NCBI RefSeq assembly: GCF_000711725.1
Contig: NZ_JONP01000006.1
Coordinates: 1 to 64,000 of the forward strand
DNA length: 64,000 nt
DNA from: Roseomonas aerilata DSM 19363
Lineage (GTDB): Bacteria; Pseudomonadota; Alphaproteobacteria; Acetobacterales; Acetobacteraceae
Direction: 5' to 3'
Position 1 is the first letter of the stretch; each line of letters begins with the position of its first letter. The position numbers and the translations under genes are program-made. This document shows, piece after piece, positions 62,718 to 64,000 of the stretch. Below the pieces are notes generated by a model, which worked only from the letters and a program-made list of their open reading frames with translations, did not search any database and had not been told where the DNA came from.

Positions 62718-63446
62718 TCAACGTTGTGGGGCCGGCATCCCCTCCAGGACGAGCGGCCCCTGGTCGTCCACCGCGGCCCAGGCGGCGAAGGCGGGAGAGG
62801 GCGAGACGCGTCCGCTCCGCAGAAGGCGGAGCCAGGTCTCTGCCGCGCGCACGAAGGGGTTCACCCCGCGTGGCCAGATGATGAGGCTGATCGCCTCGGC
62901 CATTCGCCGCTCGTCGATGTCCGCGCCGTAGGCCGCTTCAAGCTCGACCTCCAGCGCCCAGAGCCTTCCGCGCGCAGCATGCACCGCAAGGCGCGCCAGC
63001 CGCACCGTCTCGTCCGGCAGGTCGCCCGCGGCATTCAGGGCGGAGGCGGCTTCGAGATAGGCGGCCGCAGGATCGTACCCCGGGAAGTGCGGCGCCCATT
63101 CCCCGCGCAGGAAGCCGAGCGCATCCGCGCCCAGGGCCCAGGCCGTCTGCCGGAAAAGTGCCGCTGCCTCGCGATCGGTGCCGCCGCAACGTCGGAAGGC
63201 GGCGACGTGGTGCGTGCCCACCGGCTCGTTGCAGGCAACGAGGATCGCGAGCCACACGCATTCCCGTGCGAGCGGCGTCATGTGGCGCTCATCCACCGTC
63301 AGCGCGCGGTACATCGCGCCGTAGGCCTGGTGCAACTCAGGCAGCGCGGCAGCGAGAAGCCCGCGATGCGGCAGCACGTAGCCGCGCTCCGCCTGGAGCG
63401 ATGCCAGCGTATCGTGGATACCGGCCGCGGCCTCGTTCTTGCTCAT
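62718..63446 (-). CDS. Carboxymuconolactone decarboxylase-like (AhpD-fold) protein
   Basis: Protein of 242 residues. The segment LHQAYGAMYRALTVDERHMTPLARECVWLAILVACNEPVGTHHV matches the AhpD/CMD helical core. The redox CxxC of AhpD is missing (CNEPVGTHH), so peroxidase-type chemistry is unlikely. A second, weaker copy of the fold may lie at about 120-200 (AVHAARGRLWALEVELEAAYGADIDERRMAEAISLIIWP). Function unknown; family members include decarboxylases of ring-cleavage products, which would suit a catabolic neighbourhood. Convergent with the aldolase gene. Confidence 0.72.
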   Translation of the reverse strand: MSKNEAAAGIHDTLASLQAERGYVLPHRGLLAAALPELHQAYGAMYRALTVDERHMTPLARECVWLAILVACNEPVGTHHVAAFRRCGGTDREAAALFRQTAWALGADALGFLRGEWAPHFPGYDPAAAYLEAASALNAAGDLPDETVRLARLAVHAARGRLWALEVELEAAYGADIDERRMAEAISLIIWPRGVNPFVRAAETWLRLLRSGRVSPSPAFAAWAAVDDQGPLVLEGMPAPQR

Positions 63447-63538
63447 TCGATCAGGGCCCTCCGTGCCGCAAACTCCCGCGCACTGTCGCGCCGGTCAATG
63501 GATGGCTGGGCGCCCGAGCAACATCTGTGAGGAACACC

Positions 63539-64000
63539 ATGCGTCGCCGCACCGCGCTCAGCCTGCTGTCCACCCCGTTACTGCCCCTGCCGCACATCGC
63601 ACGGGCGCAGGCGGCGTGGCGCCCGAGCCGCCCTGTGACGCTGCTCGTGCCCTTCCCGCCCGGCGGCGCCACGGATCTCTGCGCGCGCGCCCTTCAGCCC
63701 GGGCTTCAGGCGGCGCTTGGACAGAACGTGGTCATCGACAACCGGCCGGGCGCGACGGGGGTGATCGGCACGCGCGTGGTAGCCGCCATGCCTGGCGACG
63801 GACACGTCCTTCTCGTCAACGCCAGCGGCACGATGACGATCCAGCCCGTGGTCATGCAGTCCCCCGGCTTCGATCCTGAGAAGGATTTCAAGCCGATCAT
63901 CCTGGCGATGAGCGCGCCGAACGTCATCGTCGTCCATCCCTCCGTGCCCGCGACGAATGTCGCGGAGCTGCGGAACTGGATGCTGCAGAAGGGCGACGCG
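63539..64000 (+). CDS. Bug/TctC-family solute receptor, 5' part (partial)
   Basis: Open from ATG 63539 to the window end (154 codons), with GAGGA upstream. A signal peptide (RRRTALSLLSTPLLPLPHIARAQ) precedes RPVTLLVPFPPGGATDLCAR, VVIDNRPGATGVIGTRVVAA and FDPEKDFKPI, the Bug hallmarks. It binds an unknown carboxylate in the periplasm. It is divergent from the CMD-like gene. It continues beyond the right edge. Confidence 0.93.
   Translation, partial: MRRRTALSLLSTPLLPLPHIARAQAAWRPSRPVTLLVPFPPGGATDLCARALQPGLQAALGQNVVIDNRPGATGVIGTRVVAAMPGDGHVLLVNASGTMTIQPVVMQSPGFDPEKDFKPIILAMSAPNVIVVHPSVPATNVAELRNWMLQKGDA

Overview
The window is about 70% GC, densely packed DNA. No stretch longer than about 290 bases lacks a gene; the longest, 20238-20523, is full of regulatory sites. 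The gene set is that of an alphaproteobacterium: FlbT, FlaF, a DUF1217 flagellar protein, an FlbD-type regulator inside a fliF-fliG-fliH-fliN-flbD-flhA operon, a TorF-family porin, DUF2842, and several Bug (TctC) and Liv-type solute receptors. My best guess is a motile member of the Acetobacteraceae (Roseomonas-like); this is inferred from gene content and base composition, not from a marker gene. I see no insertion sequence, phage gene, CRISPR array or rRNA.

Layout. 1-6.2 kb: the 3' end of a soluble chemotaxis receptor, then a two-subunit CoA-transferase with a D-tartrate dehydratase-like enolase-superfamily enzyme, and a divergent pair (Tat-exported B3-like metallo-beta-lactamase fold protein / CaiB-BaiF CoA-transferase). 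6.2-13.4 kb: housekeeping genes: pssA-psd, a LysM protein, a cytochrome b561 and cytochrome c facing each other, tRNA-Pro(CGG), a porin, DUF2842, apt and an unrecognised exported protein. 13.5-31.9 kb: flagellar region. The minus-strand unit runs flgE-flgK-flgL-flagellin-flbT-flaF-DUF1217 and the plus-strand unit runs fliK-flgD-fliF-fliG-fliH-fliN-flbD-flhA-flhF-flhG. The flgE/fliK gap holds two divergent sigma-54 promoters that are equidistant from one palindrome. A near-identical palindrome, beside a second related one and a CtrA-like box, lies before fliF. This suggests FlbD activates late genes and represses its own operon, as known in Caulobacter.

31.9-43.6 kb: a TPR-methyltransferase, a full Liv-type ABC importer followed by a short MetE-like protein, rplU-rpmA-(terminator)-obg, tRNA-Ser(CGA), and two adjacent exported alpha/beta hydrolases. 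43.7-62.7 kb: the most unusual part, two divergent catabolic operons around a GntR regulator. The minus-strand operon (GntR, a second complete Liv importer, PEP-mutase/isocitrate-lyase-family lyase, HyuB, HyuA, isochorismatase-like hydrolase, fumarate-reductase-like flavoprotein, Bug receptor, MmgE/PrpD protein) has genes overlapping or nearly so. The plus-strand operon holds a LeuCD paralogue, two tandem beta-lactamase-fold proteins with altered metal motifs, and an HpaI-type aldolase. Together they could import a compound, open a cyclic amide or lactam, desaturate, hydrate and cleave it to central metabolites. The substrate cannot be named from sequence and the pathway as a whole does not match one I know. 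The window ends with a CMD-like protein and the start of another Bug receptor.
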